Assembly (NCBI GenBank): GCA_020091685.1
Contig: CM034604.1
Location: 10,472,519 to 10,536,518, forward strand
Length of the DNA: 64,000 nucleotides
From: Lutjanus erythropterus
Lineage: Eukaryota; Chordata; Actinopteri; Lutjaniformes; Lutjanidae
Direction of reading: 5' to 3'
Positions 1 to 12,829 of the stretch are shown here, one piece after another. Below the pieces are notes generated by a model. It made no database searches. It saw nothing but the letters and a program-made list of their open reading frames with translations, and was not told the DNA's origin. The first letter of the stretch is position 1; each line of letters begins with the position of its first letter. A program made the translations under genes and the position numbers.

Positions 1-50
<50 letters not shown>
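1..50. repeat. (GT)n microsatellite
   Basis: Twenty-five perfect GT units run from the window edge, so the true array may be longer. Shorter GT runs follow to about 178. Confidence 0.95.
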
Positions 51-51
<1 letters not shown>

Positions 52-289
52 AGTGCCTGAGAGCGTTTCACTTAATGCATGCGTCTGCCTTCGCACGTGC
101 AGGACTGTTTGCTTTTGTATTATCTTTTGCTACTGTGTGTGTGTTTCTGAGTGTGTGTGTGTGTGTGTATGTGTGTACCCATCTGAGGCTGTGTAAATAT
201 GTATGTGTAGGGAAAAGAATGTTCTGTCATCTCTTCAGACAGACGGCGTGTGTGTCTACCTCCGTCTTCTACCCCCCTTTTGGTCTAGG

Positions 290-510
290 GGAGGCAGGAG
301 GTGGAGGAGGGTCAGCGGGAGGAAAAAGTGATCAGATGGCCTGAGAATAAGGCAGATGAGAAGATTAATTCCAGTAGCGTGAGATGAAATAGAGACAGAG
401 AGGAAGAAGGGAAGGATGATGGAGATTTCAGGACAGGCGGGAGGAGGAAGAGGAGGTGGAGAAATGGGAATGAAAGAAAGAAAGCGGAGGAGATGGAGTG
501 CAGGAGACGG
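290..510. repeat. Purine-rich (G/A) tract
   Basis: The + strand is mostly A and G, with GAGG, GAAGG and GAAAG runs and few pyrimidines. No coding signal is visible. It is low-complexity intron or flank DNA of a kind able to form triplex structures. Confidence 0.7.
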
Positions 511-848
511 GGGCTGACATGCTCTCTCCGGGAGTGCTCATTCATAATTCACCTCCATGGCAAACGTTCATTCACATATTGACCCCCCATGGCTGCGCTC
601 AATGGAGTTCTCGCCCCTCCACCTCTCCCTGTCTCTCAATGGACACCCCTGTGGCGCGACGTTCAGTTAGCCCGCTTCTTTTTCACTTTGGAGACAGTTG
701 AGATTCTCACAGAAAAGCCCTCAGTGTTTTTGTCCGTTATGGCTGTTTTGACACTGGACTTTTTTTTCAGTTGGACACTCTGATGTGAGATTGAATTGTG
801 TAAATTGAATATTGAATCCAGACTCCACCCTAGACACAGATAATTGGT

Positions 849-906
849 ATGGATGGCTCAGTGGGTTAGTGCTCTCCATACAACTGTTAGTCTGATTCCC
901 TCAACG
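849..906 (+). repeat. tRNA-derived SINE-like head fragment
   Basis: TGGCTCAGTGG at 854-864 matches the pol III box A consensus, and AGTCTGATTCC at about 889-899 is a degraded box B at a tRNA-like distance. No cloverleaf can be drawn confidently, so this is a SINE remnant or tRNA pseudogene, not a functional tRNA. Confidence 0.4.
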
Positions 907-1394
907 CAGCTAAAACAGTCCATAATGGATCTATAATTCATGTGTGAATGAATTGAATAGTCTGTGTTTTGAATAAAAGCATCAGACAGTTTTCTTGGAT
1001 GCCAGCAGCATGATTTATTCAGCATAAATACTCAAAAATGGCTGTTTTAATATTTCTGATTGTATTAGCCTTGCCTGGAGCTACACTATAACCTACTGCT
1101 GTGCTCTGGTCAGCTGTGGCCCATGAGCCATATGGCGGAGTGTCTAAAATGCACAGTCAGAAAAAAAGTGTGCTGCAGAGAGGTACATTTAGTTCTAAAA
1201 GGTAAACTCTACAGAAGTCACCTTCTCAGCAAAAGTGATACAAAATATCCTGACTTCTTTAGTTTTATAGCTGTGATGGACTTACATTGTGTTTACTCAG
1301 TACAGTGTTGACATTGTGTCTTCTCATATCACGGCTAAAAGTTCCTGGTGTTGCACCTTTGTTATGCAGTTATACAGTACAATGAATGATGCGG

Positions 1395-1485
1395 TAATGT
1401 AAAGATACAGAGTGAGGTACGTCTATCTCAGTACAGTACATCCTGGTACTGCCGTTGTCAAGGGTTTGATTCCCAGTGGATCCAA
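1395..1485 (+). repeat. Possible SINE fragment with box B only
   Basis: GGTTTGATTCC at 1463-1473 is close to the pol III box B consensus and is followed by CAGTGGATCC. No convincing box A lies upstream. It could be a second, more decayed SINE or chance. Confidence 0.25.
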
Positions 1486-2620
1486 GCACACTAAATATAG
1501 CTAATCTAATTAATGGCAGCCCCCACCCTCCCCCCAAAATGAAAAAAAAACATCTTAACCATTCATCTCTTGGAATCTCAATGGAAACTTGACTCAAGAT
1601 TGCATGAAATTAAAAGACAAGAAATAACCTTGTATTTCCATTACTGCCATTAACAGACAAACCGTTCTGACAGCACCCAAAACAAGTCTCTTTCGGACCG
1701 TTATAACCTACAACACAAAGGTCACCTGACTGAACAAAACATGTGAAAGCATTATTCAGCTACTTTAAATTAGCCTGGCCCTTTTCGCTAGCGTAGCTGG
1801 CTGGTTTACTTGTACCATAAGAAGGTGATCAAGTGAAGAGGCATTGAAAAATTTAATTTGTCCCAGAAAATGTATTCAAACTTTGTACATCAAAAGCAAA
1901 AATGTGGTGAAGCTTGTTAATCAACTTGCACTGTTTCTAGTTATGACAAAGCTGTGCCTTTCCACTCTGATTCAAATGTAATCAGTGCAAACATTTGTAA
2001 AGTTTAAAATTTTACAAGAGAAACACACACAGGAGCAGTGTGAAAATCAAGCATGTAGGAAGACCTACGGTGGCCGTGACACTTGTGCAAAGCGCAAAAA
2101 GTAATACTAGAGCTGGTGTTTGGTTTTTCCGTTCTGGGCTACTGTGACATCACAGCAGTGCAACATGACAGACGGCACCTTTAAGAGTTGTTAATTTTTT
2201 TTAAGGTGTTTAACAACAACCTGTAAAAGTATATCTGTATTCTTAATCCCACCATCAAAGCTCAAATTGGTTGACTGCACAACAGATCTAGGCTTCTTCA
2301 ACTGCTGAAAAAAACAATGGTATTCACAAGTCTGTAACCAGACTACCTGGTTATTCGGCAGTAAACATGCAAGCAGATTATTTTATTAGTATTGCTAGCT
2401 TGGCTACCCCATGTGAGCCCCACCTTATAGTTCATAGTGGTACCTAAATTGTCATTCCTGGCAGAGCGGTCAGTTTTATCTTATGCATCTTACCCACTGG
2501 ACGCCCCCTAAGTATGTTCTCAATTATCTATGACCTTCCTCTATACAGCTTGTGTACCATAACCCAAGTGTTTAAAAGAAAAATAATTTTATTATGGGTC
2601 CAAAATGTCCAATATTTAAC

Positions 2621-2994
2621 CCCTTAAAGGTATATTTATCAACTGAACATCATTCCTGGAGTCAGAGTCCTGGTTGGAACCCCTGTAAATAACCTCAGTA
2701 CTGTATTCCCTGTCTCAAACTGGCCTCTGTTGGTGTTTGAGGTCATGCTCAGCCCGAGTCCAGCCATTTTCACCAGGAGGCTGCTGAGCCTGGTTCCATC
2801 ACTCGCTCGCTGTGCCTCAGTTCTCGTGCCCATTCTTCCCATCAGTATTCACCCCAGGCCTGAAAACGTATTCCTAGCTCCTGTGCTAGCAATATAAGCA
2901 CCAACAATACCCTGGTGCTCCAAACTCCCTGCCCTTTATTTGTTTTGAGCATGAATTCAAGAAGTGGCAAATTCTTACATATTGCACCTTTAAT
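2621..2994. repeat. MITE-like dispersed repeat with TTAAAGGT ends
   Basis: The left end reads CCTTAAAGGTATATT. The right end reads TACATATTGCACCTTTAA, whose reverse complement also starts TTAAAGGT. An equivalent end (TTTAAATTGCAATATGTAAG) occurs near 5745. The internal sequence is non-coding. This is probably an old non-autonomous DNA transposon of unassigned superfamily. Confidence 0.4.
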
Positions 2995-4081
2995 GAGCCG
3001 CATGTAAGGAGTCAACAACACCCTCAAATCCCAAAACCTCTTCCCAGTGTACTCACCACGTTTTAAAACTCAAGTATGAAGTATGTTGACATTCAAAATG
3101 TTGACAGTCAGCTTGAGGAAATTTTAGGATTAGGCACTATAACAAAAACAAGGTGTATTTTTAATGCCACTGCTTTACTGTTATTTGTTCCAAATGTGAT
3201 GGAAAGTGACATTTAATTCTCTCCAGAATAAAGTGAGGCAAATATGCATGACAGTAACTTAAATATATGACTTTTGGATCCACACTGTAATTGTTTGACT
3301 ATACAACAGTTTGATTATGCTGCACAGGAGAAGCTTAATAGACTTTTCTCAGAATCTTTCTTGCTGTGCCAGTCTTTCTCTGTTTGGTGACATATGAATG
3401 ATTACCTGATGTGACTGAGATTTTGACTGAGGTGACCTGTGCTTGTCACAAACTGGTTCATGTGTTAAAACGAAGGGAGAGTTAAAAGCCAGGTTTCAAA
3501 CTGCAGTGGAAACACAGCCGGCCTAAGTGGCCAAGATGGCTCAGAAGAATAATGCTCGGCTGTATCCCCCAGGTTATAATTGTCTTCAATAGGCCTCCTG
3601 CTGATTTGAAATGGACTCATTGTCCACAGTGCTGGGCACCTCTGCTCAATTAGCCTCTCTCTACTTAGTCGTGCTGAGCTATTGCTGGTTGCATCCTCAC
3701 ACACTGGCACATAAACACACACTGACACACACAGAGGAGCGTGCACGAGGGCTGTCGCGCGCATTATCACGCATGGAAAGACGTCAGCATGTGTAAAAAT
3801 AGAGCTTATAAATGGGGGAAAAAGTGTTTTATGTTTACAAGGGGTGATGTCATGTTTGGTTTAGATCCATAGCTGACGAATCGGAGGGCAGCTGTGGCGA
3901 GTATCAGCCTGCTCAGCTTTGGCTCAGCTATCTGGTGTTTTTTTTTTTTTTTTCGGTGCTTTTAAAGGAGCACAGTTCAAGGAGTTGCAGTTTGTGTGAG
4001 TGTGTGTGTGTCTCTGTCTTCGTGTTTGTGAGTGTGTGTTGTTTTCAGCGGCAGAGGCATGCACACGGTGACGCTGCTCTG

Positions 4082-4094
4082 GTTGCCAAGCAAC
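4082..4094. promoter_or_regulatory. RFX X-box match
   Basis: GTTGCCAAGCAAC fits the RFX X-box consensus GTNRCC-(0 to 3 nt)-RGYAAC with a 1-nt spacer and no mismatch. Whether it is bound is not known from sequence. Confidence 0.45.
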
Positions 4095-4307
4095 TCAGGA
4101 ACGTGGGTGGAAGGATTTCCTGTCCTTAGGAAGCTTTGTTTATAAGTGGGGGGAGAGTGAGTGTGTATGTATATGCATGTTTGTGTGTAGATTTCAGTGT
4201 GCATTTCAGCAGTATGCTTGAGTGCTTGTGTGTTTTTAATGCACTCTGCCTCAAGTAAAAGTGCTACAGAAAAGTCACTTAAGACACACACACGTACACA
4301 CACTGTG

Positions 4308-4310
<3 letters not shown>

Positions 4311-4369
<59 letters not shown>
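4311..4369. repeat. (AC)n microsatellite
   Basis: An uninterrupted AC array of about 29 units, preceded by imperfect CA/GT sequence from 4284. It accounts for the His/Thr- and Val/Cys-rich reading frames on both strands here. Confidence 0.95.
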
Positions 4370-4372
<3 letters not shown>

Positions 4373-4807
4373 GAAAGGCAAAAAGGCCCTTTCTAGTCTG
4401 TTGAGTTGGATTTGCGTTGCATAACTCCTCTAGCCAGGTCTGCTCGCAGCACTCTGTCTCCTCCTCTTCTACCCAAACACTCTCCACCATGTCACAGCCG
4501 CCACGCTCACGCCAGGCCGCCTCCCGCTAATGATGTCATCAGCATGCCTCATTTTATGTCTCCTCTCACACATGAGATTGCAATTATGTGTTCTTGCCCT
4601 GCATGCGATCACACAAAAAAACACACACAGCATGTCTGTCCTGCAGGCGTTGGACCCCATGATTACGTAATTGACATTGAGTGAATGGGATGACGTCAGC
4701 TTGGCTCTCTCTGACTCTCCTGTCTTTCTGGCTAGCTACAGTGATGTCATAAGTGGATGCAGCCATACACTGTGTGTGTGTATGTGTGTGTTTCTTGGCA
4801 TGCATAA

Positions 4808-5215
4808 TCATGTGTGGAGACAAAAATGACCTAAGGAACCATTTGATTTATATAATGTGTTTACTCCTCCCCCTCTTTTCCCCTCTTCTTTCCCCTTGAA
4901 GTGAAAAGACTTCAAAACTAATAGATACCTTATTGTTCTGTATGTCTTCTTTGGCAATGTGAGGAATTTAAAGACGTTCATACAACACATGCACACTGTT
5001 GCAACCCATTGAGAGTGGCTTCTATTTGAAATTAATTGATTTTGTGGACATATATTCACAAGTTAACTAATGTTGGTGAAGCTAACTAGGTTGCTAATCT
5101 ACATCAGTCATTAGCTAGCTAGTGAGCTAGGGGCCCCTTGCAGCCCCATGAGAGTGGCCTCTATGTGAAATGGATATCCCAGTGTTTTGCCAGGAGTAAC
5201 TCTTTACTTTCTTTC
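4808..5215. repeat. Diverged dispersed repeat, copy 1
   Basis: It shares a long series of blocks with 5800-6065, in the same order: an AACCATTTGATTTA-type block, TTTACTCCTCC, AATAGATACCTTATTGTTCTG, CAACACATGCACACTG and a CTATTTGAAAT block. A further overlapping block at 5125-5210 repeats the last part (GAAATGGATATCCCAGTG). Non-coding; family unknown. Confidence 0.6.
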
Positions 5216-5799
5216 TCATCTTTGCCTTTGTGAACCACTTCACCTTTCCAAAGCTCCGCCCATTTTCAGGCAGTGCTCCAATGACAGTTGAGCAAGCTTG
5301 TTGCCTCTGTCAACTTTCTCCTTTTCAGTGTCCTGTGCTTAGATATGCTATGTGCTAGGCTGGTCTATGCTGAAGAGAAAACCAAAGTTTAAACATGATG
5401 AAAAGATGTTGATAAAGGACCTGTAAAAGATGCATATATTCACTTTTTAAGGTTGCTAATGCTAGCTAAATTCTGGCTAATTAGCCACCTAATCTACAGA
5501 AATCATTAGTTAGCTAGTTAGCTAGCACTTTGTTAACACTTGCTAGCCAGTTAGCTGGGGTTTTGCTAACATTAGTTACTGTAACTTAAAATTTGACCTT
5601 CTGCATCTCTTTTAGAGATGGAAAAGAAGAAAGATGACCAAGTTTGCTCAACCATTACATCTATGAAGTTTCAATAAATAGCCCATACATCAAAACCAAA
5701 TTGTTTTGAATTGTAATGTGTCAAAAATGTCCATTATTTAACCCTTTAAATTGCAATATGTAAGAATTATAGTTTAAAACAGTCAAAAAATTATGCATA

Positions 5800-6065
5800 A
5801 CTGTCTGTGGAGTCAGACATGATCTCAGGAGCCATTTGATTTACCTAATATGTTTACTCCTCCGCCTCTTTCCTCCTCTTCTTTTAAAGTGGAAAGACAT
5901 CATAGCTAATAGATACTTTATTGTTCTGTATGTTTTCATAGCAACATGAGGCATTGAAAGATGCTGGTGCAACACATGCACTCTGTTCAATCCTGTTGCA
6001 GCCCCCTGAGAATGGCTCCTATTTGAAATGGATATCCCGGTGTCTCACAACTGGTAACTCCATCG
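5800..6065. repeat. Diverged dispersed repeat, copy 2
   Basis: This is the partner of 4808-5215 in direct orientation, about 0.95 kb away. The GCTAGCTAGTTAGC-rich sequence at 5450-5590 likewise resembles 5080-5135. The arrangement suggests either two insertions of one family or an old local duplication. Confidence 0.6.
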
Positions 6066-6850
6066 CCTCGTTGCCCTCCGTCTGCGACTGTCTGACCTTT
6101 GTTGATTCTCATCCCAGGACTCACCAGCAATCGCAGGCAGGCAGCGAATGAAAGGAGAAAGAGATGATGCTGGCCTGGGTCGTCTCCACACAGATACTGT
6201 ACGTGCCAGTTCTTATTTTAACACAAGAAAACACAGCGTCATGGAGAAAAAGGAGCGATTTGGTGGTTGGCCTTCTTAAGCTCTCGACAGAAATGTCTGT
6301 TTTTAGCTCGCTGTTTGAGCTACGAGGTTTTAGGCACAGAGGAAGAGTGCTCTATTTGTGTCTTGAGTTGAATAGGCCGCCTGTTGTGTTCTCCAAGCGT
6401 TGTGGTTGAAGCTCTGAACATCAGCCAGCGCTGGATGGGAGGACTTGGAGGTTTTAACAGACCTGAATACACACACAAAGATGCACAAACACACTTTGTC
6501 TTTCTGACGTCCTCTCCCACTTTTTCTCTCCCTAACCCTCAAACCAAAGGGAAATCACACCATGCGGTGACTTAACAGTTTATGAACTGAGCAGCAACAC
6601 ACAAATGCTTTAAATACACACAAGCACACAAACACAAAATATGCAGATTTTCCTAATAAACTGATTAGCATTAGCTCAGTCCAGCTAAGACCAAACCACA
6701 AACAGTACTGTACATTCCACAGCTTAACACTGAGCAAGATGATTTGATACCACTGCACAAACATACACACACTTAAATAAACACAAAACCCAAAGAAAAA
6801 ACCAAAAGAGAAAAAAAACAGCAGACAACTCTCAACAGCAGAGTCTCTTT

Positions 6851-7016
6851 CCAGAAATCATGACCTGGTCACTCAAGATAACCCACAGACTTTGTAGTTA
6901 GAAGTTTTATGTAGGAACTACTTTCTTTCTAGTAGATAGAACATTTCTAGTAGCAAGAAAATAGTTCTTATGGATTGTCTGTGGGTTGTTTTGAGTAACC
7001 AGGTCATGATTTTTGG
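6851..7016. mobile_element. Short foldback (MITE-like) element
   Basis: Arms at 6851-6890 and 6977-7016 are inverted repeats of 40 bp with about 4 mismatches (left arm begins CCAGAAATCATGACCTGGT, right arm ends ACCAGGTCATGATTTTTGG). The 86-bp loop is non-coding. I recognise the arm as a motif common in spiny-rayed fish DNA. No transposase is present. Confidence 0.7.
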
Positions 7017-7035
7017 AATTTATTGGTTTTTTTTT

Positions 7036-7759
7036 GATAACCATCATTATTAAATGGTAAATGGACTGTTAAGTAAACTTCAGTTAATAGTTATTTAACT
7101 GTTAACACATGTTAAGATAATGTTTGCATTATAAACCATTTATTAAGCAGTTGTAAAACTTTCTAAACATCAGTTATAACTTTATAATGGCCATCCAGTG
7201 AGAACGTGTTCTCACTGCCAACACATCAAATGCAGAACTGTTTAATTTTGACACATAACATATGGAAGTTACTTACACAAGTACATACAGTATTATAATT
7301 ACCAGTCGCGCCTTTATAATAGAAATCCAGATACGTTGATAGATGGTTTATAAACTAACCATTAACCATTATTACATGGCTTTGTTGAATACTTGATTCT
7401 GATTGGTCAGTTGCAGCATTCTAAAGTCTGTTATTTCTGGATAGCAGACCATTGCTATGTATAAAAGACTGTTGCTGTGAAAAACAGACCATTGCTATCG
7501 ATGCAGATCCGATCATAGACTCTGGAGGACCAATAAAATCATTTTTATATCCATAAAATCATTTTAAAGTGAATGCTTTGAGTCAAATTGTTTTTGTGGT
7601 GAGTAACCATGTCATAAGTAAGATTAAAGGTCTGCAAATATATTTGGTGCTCATTAACAAATACTTTATATTGTTTGTTAACAGTGAAATAACTATTAAC
7701 CAAAGTTTAATTAATCATCAAGTTGCCATTTATTAATGATGGTTATTGTAAAGTGTTAC
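7036..7759. mobile_element. Foldback element with ~80-bp arms
   Basis: The left arm (GATAACCATCATTATTAAATG onward, with AGTTAATAGTTATTTAACTG) is the inverted repeat of the right arm, which ends CATTTATTAATGATGGTTATTG. Both arms carry ACTGTTAACA-type sequence. The interior holds further fish repeat sequence (7380-7540, GCAGACCATTGCTATG repeated). It is non-autonomous, superfamily unassigned, and lies 20 bp from the smaller foldback at 6851-7016. Confidence 0.65.
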
Positions 7760-8134
7760 TTTTTTTTTTAACTGTTTGAGCATTTCATTTCATTACATTG
7801 CAGAGAAGGCAGACATCTCTCTCTCTATATATATATGTATATATATGTATACATAAAAAGAAGGTTAGGGTTAGTTAGGGTCAGAGTTAGTGTATTTGTA
7901 ATGTATTTTTGGTTTTGGGGTGAACTGTCCCTTTAACAAGTAACAGTTGGATGGAGATACACAACTAACTGTAATTATATACATATGCACACACACATGC
8001 ACGCGCTCAACCCCCCCGCCCCCCAGGAGTTTTAGGGCCTTAGTCAGCGTCTGTGTGTCCATGCGTGGGCCTGTTCCCTGGCAGTGTGAGGGGAAAAAAT
8101 ACCTTCCCATATGATGTAAACACCAAAGTCCCTG

Positions 8135-8136
8135 AG

Positions 8137-8169
<33 letters not shown>
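8135..8169. repeat. (GT)n microsatellite
   Basis: A near-perfect GT run with one GC interruption, followed by imperfect GT sequence to about 8215. Confidence 0.9.
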
Positions 8170-11100
8170 ATGCATGAGTGTGTGTGCGTGCATGCTTGTA
8201 AGCCTGTGTGTGTGACTGGCATTCTCTGAGATAGGATTCGCTCTCTGTGACAGTTTTCCAAATTATTCCACAACACAGTGCAGTTTCTTTTTAAAGATAA
8301 GTTTCTCTGCCATCTCTGCTTTGTTCCACTGCACACAGTGGAAAGAGACGGCAGAGACGGAGCAGACAGAGGGGCTGACATGTGACATCACTAACTAAAG
8401 CAGGGAAGTGAGGTAAAGACAGAGGCCAGTGCCTTTAACTCAATTTTTTTAAATGGCTTTTATTGATTTTATGATGGTTTTAGAGCACGCAGCACTTTGT
8501 TTGGAGTAATGCCGAACGAGTGAACTTCATTATTTTTACTGTTTTGTAGAAAATATAATTATTATGTCTTCAGGAGGTCCCTCATCGTTTTGCTTTGATA
8601 CATGACTCACATATTGAATGTGTAATGTGTGTTTGTGTGTGTTCACATATGAGAAAATGTCAAACTGACTGTACGTATATTGTCACAGATAACTTACGAA
8701 AGGCCTCTCAACTAAGATGCAGAAAAGTGTTTAGGCCTATAAATCAGGGAAAAACTATGCTTAGATACAACATTAAATTATTTTAGCACAATAATGACTT
8801 AATGGGACACTCCAACTGATTAGTAGATAGAGATGAAACTGTAAAAAAACTTCATATCATGATTATACTCACAAAATTCTCACAGTTATCAATATTATTG
8901 TGATTTGTTGGAACTTGCTTAAAAATTTACTGATTTTTAACTGATACTGATGCACATTGAAATCATTTCACCAAGTTTTATATTTAAAGCCTCTGAACCA
9001 TCCACCCAAAATGGGTAATTAAACATCATTTTAATGAGAATCAAAATTTGAAATGGTGATACAAATCATCTGGATGTAAAGCGTACTTTACTGTGAAATA
9101 CGTAATCATTTCATCCCTGTCAGAAGATTGGGCAAAAGTGGCACTGCAGCAGTCATTGTATGAATCAAGCTCCAAAAATGTCGAGCCTCATCATGAATCA
9201 ATTGTTCAAACAGATTTTATCTTAAATTGTGAGGGATTGGGGAGCGAACAGCCTGCTGCACCTGTTGAACCCCAACAGAAAAACCTCTTGTAACCTTTCC
9301 AATGCAGCTCCAATGTGCTCCTCCATGCCTGTTAAAAAGTTTTACTTTTGTTTTCCGTCAGTGGCCTCTCCTCTCTGTTTCCTTTCTTTTCCCTGAGTTT
9401 GATATCACCTGTCAAATGTCAGCAGCTTGTTGCATCGTGGTTTGCACACTGCACTTCCTCTTAGTGCTTTGTTTCAGAATAAATATAAGAGAAAATTCAG
9501 AAAATATCATGCATGAGGCCCAGTGGCTCCTAAATTTCCCATAATGTAGCTCAATAGTATCTTTTCCTCTGACCCTCCCTGCCTAAAACATGACATCTTT
9601 TAAGTTCATGCCCAGAGTTTGTAATGTTGGGTTTTTGTGAAAAAGATTCTCTGAGCACAAGTCATGATGACATCATCTGAGCTGAGAGAGCCACAGAAGA
9701 CATAACACAACTGTTTTCACTCCAGGTTTTCCAAGAAATTCAGGTCTTTTGCCCTCAAATATTGGATATCTGCCAGTACCGAGCCTTATCTGATACTTAC
9801 ATCTACCTAAATGTTGATTGAACATGCGTCTGACACATTGCAGTAACAGCTGTAGCCTTCAGAATTCAGTCCACCATGTTTTCCACAACATACTTGATCC
9901 AAATACTGGGGATTTTGGTTCAAAATTATAAAGTTAATAAGCTTAAATTATTGATATGATCTTAATGAAAGATTAACTGCTGAATGTGCCATCTGAAACT
10001 GATGCGATGCAATCAGCTAGAGAAAAGATGTCTCACTCTGTTGAAGTGTGTTGGACTACAGAAACACTCGGTCTGCTTGAGGTTGTTCAGTGGTGTTACA
10101 GAGTAAAGCTTCGTTTACCTCAAAAATAAGGTCAGGACTCAGCAAGTCCAGTTGGAGTAAAAGTACAAGACAGTTTGTAAAATTCACAGACAGGTTATTA
10201 CAACCCTGGAAAGGTATCATGGTGGCAACTATTTTATCTTTAAATGTGATGATCGAATGGCAAACAGTAGGAATACTCATTTCCTGTTACAGAGTAATCT
10301 ACTAGGAATTTGTCCATGCTGGTATTTGACCGACCAGTGCTGCACCTTGGTGAATGATGTTGCGTCGCAGACTAGCAGCGAAGAGCGTTGAACCTGTTTC
10401 AACTTCTTTGCCAGATGGCCCTGTATTGTTCTAATGGAGCTCTCTGCATGGGCGCCCACACTACGCTGACAGACTGGCTGAGATTTTTCACGTAGGACTC
10501 AAGTCAGTCTTAACGCAGCCTTGTACTAGTTGGACAGCTGATTTTTTTTTTAACTTTAAACCTGTGCTTAATTCAGCTTCTGCAGAGCCCCATATTTCCT
10601 CCCCGGCTCAGTGTTTATGATTTGAAAGAGCGCTGTGCACACAGGGATGGAGGTAGAGAGGACAGCAGCCTTGTTCCTGTGATAACCTATAAAGAATTCA
10701 GTACACAGATGGGCTGAGCTACCTGCAGTTCTGATGAAACACACTTTTGTAGGTTGTATTCAATGTGTTTCTCCTGCTACTCTATTCTGCGTTTGGTAAC
10801 GTTGCAGGGGCTTGCTACACAGGCTTTAAGGACTACAGGGGTATGGCAAGCCTCTAGGGACAATATTAAAAAATAGTAAAGAACTACCAACATTAGCTCC
10901 AGTTAAGAAAGGACCAAACTGAAGTCTGCTCAAAAGTGAGAGTGTGTGTGGTATGAGTTTTTGGTATTAAACATGTAACAATAAACTATTTGTTTTAACT
11001 TAAAAAAAAGTTACTGTCCTGGCTGCCCTAAGATTGTAATAAAGATTTGAAAAGACAAGTTGAGGTAATTTTATAATGCTTCAAAACAAATAAACTTTTT

Positions 11101-12356
11101 TTGTCAAATAAACTTGATATTAATACAGTTTTACTTGAGAAAGTACACTTAAGATAAGCTGAACCAACAACTCTTCGGTCATATTGCCAAACATTTATAG
11201 GATGTAACTTTTACAACAGTTTATCAGCTATTAATTAAATAATTCAGTACTGACCTTTATCATAGTTTGTAGTGTTTTCATACCTGGGAAAACAAGCAAC
11301 AATGACTTACCTTAATGTGACGAACAAGTTTTCATCATATATGTTTTCTTCAAACTATAAAAAGAATCCTGACTCTCAAACAGTGCATGCTGGGAAGTCT
11401 GCTAATATACTAATCTTGTGTCTTTAGAAAGTTGATTTAATGAATTGATTGGACTTCATACAGTGCATTCATTCAACTCATCATTTGAAGTCAAAAGACT
11501 TCAAGTTAGAAGAAATCATGTTTATAAGGTCTAAAGTGTTATGAAAAGAAATACTGGAAAATTTAAGTTAAATTAATTTTAATAAATGAAACTTTATATT
11601 CACGTTAATGTAATAAAAAGTTGATTCCACTTAATTTTTGTATGCTTTTTTGTGTGTTTCTACTGCTGGTTTCAAACTTATAGCCATAATACCTCAACCG
11701 TGCACATTATTTATTGTGGAAAAGAACAACTGTAAAACCAAATTCTCAGATTAATTAGTTGTAATAAGTAGCGAAATTTTCAAAATTGTTTCAAAGTTCT
11801 GTTAACTTTAAAATGCTGAGTGCCAGTAGGATTTGCTCTCTTTTGTTCAGTTCTGTTAATGTATTGCAATGAGAGGTGTGAATGAAAATTCTGAGCACTT
11901 ACTGAAAATATTGAAGTTGGCGATATCAATAATTTTAACCTAACTGTCAAAGAGTACATGTAACACAAACTCCAAATATTTAAACTCTGACAACCTCCAA
12001 CTTTTGAGTTTATGAACTCAAAAAATGTGGCCACTGATTGGCTCAGTTTTTTTTAAAGTACTTATCTATGACTGCATGTTGTATTATTTAGCCCTATGAG
12101 CACCAGTAGCTGCAAATTAACAAGCTTGTGTGCTGCTAACTGTACCCTTTGGTTTCACTGTGGAGCGCTAACAATGGTGCAAGATTTATCGTGGTCTATA
12201 ATGAAGCACCAGCGTGTTCAACACATTTCTCCACAAACGTTGAGAGCCAGGTGCAAAACAATCATCGACTGTCAGCATATTCATCAGAAAGACATTCAGA
12301 TCTGGTCGTGGGGGCACGGAGGAGATCAGGCTGGAAATTACATGTGAGGTGTGTTT

Positions 12357-12369
12357 GTTGCTAGGCAAT
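12357..12369. promoter_or_regulatory. RFX X-box-like site
   Basis: GTTGCTAGGCAAT differs from GTNRCC-RGYAAC at two positions. Listed because several better matches occur across this locus. Confidence 0.25.
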
Positions 12370-12829
12370 TTTGTCACAATACCCCTGTGACCTTCCGACC
12401 CTGCCAAGTCTGGTGTTACTGTCCCCGTCTCACACTCGTGTGTGTGTGTGTTATCTGAGACGATGGTGCGACTGCCGCATAGCAACTGAGAACAGCTGTG
12501 ATTTTCGCTGTGGTTTGGGAAGAGTGTGTGTGTATGTGTGTGTGTGTTTGTGTGCGTTTATGTCCGCGTGAAGCCGCCGTCACTGCTCATCTACGCACAC
12601 ACCCACAACAACATAATATGGCATGCTGTCACTTCCACAGCGTGATAGCGGCATAGACTCAATCAGCCAAAATGCACCCCCCCGTACGCACACACACACA
12701 CCCCCGACGCACACACACACTCAACCCTGTTGTCAAATCGCAGCCGAAAATAGCGAGCAGAGGGAGCGACGGAGCAGTCATTTCCCTGAAGATCCATTCA
12801 TGTAAAATACTGTTATTCAAACCTCCCTC

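Noticed and set aside
849..906. Functional tRNA gene
   Set aside because: Box A is good but box B is degraded and the arms do not pair. Kept only as a SINE-like fragment.
7862..7882. Telomere-like TTAGGGTTAG-TTAGGG
   Set aside because: Only two to three units. Too short to call an interstitial telomeric sequence.
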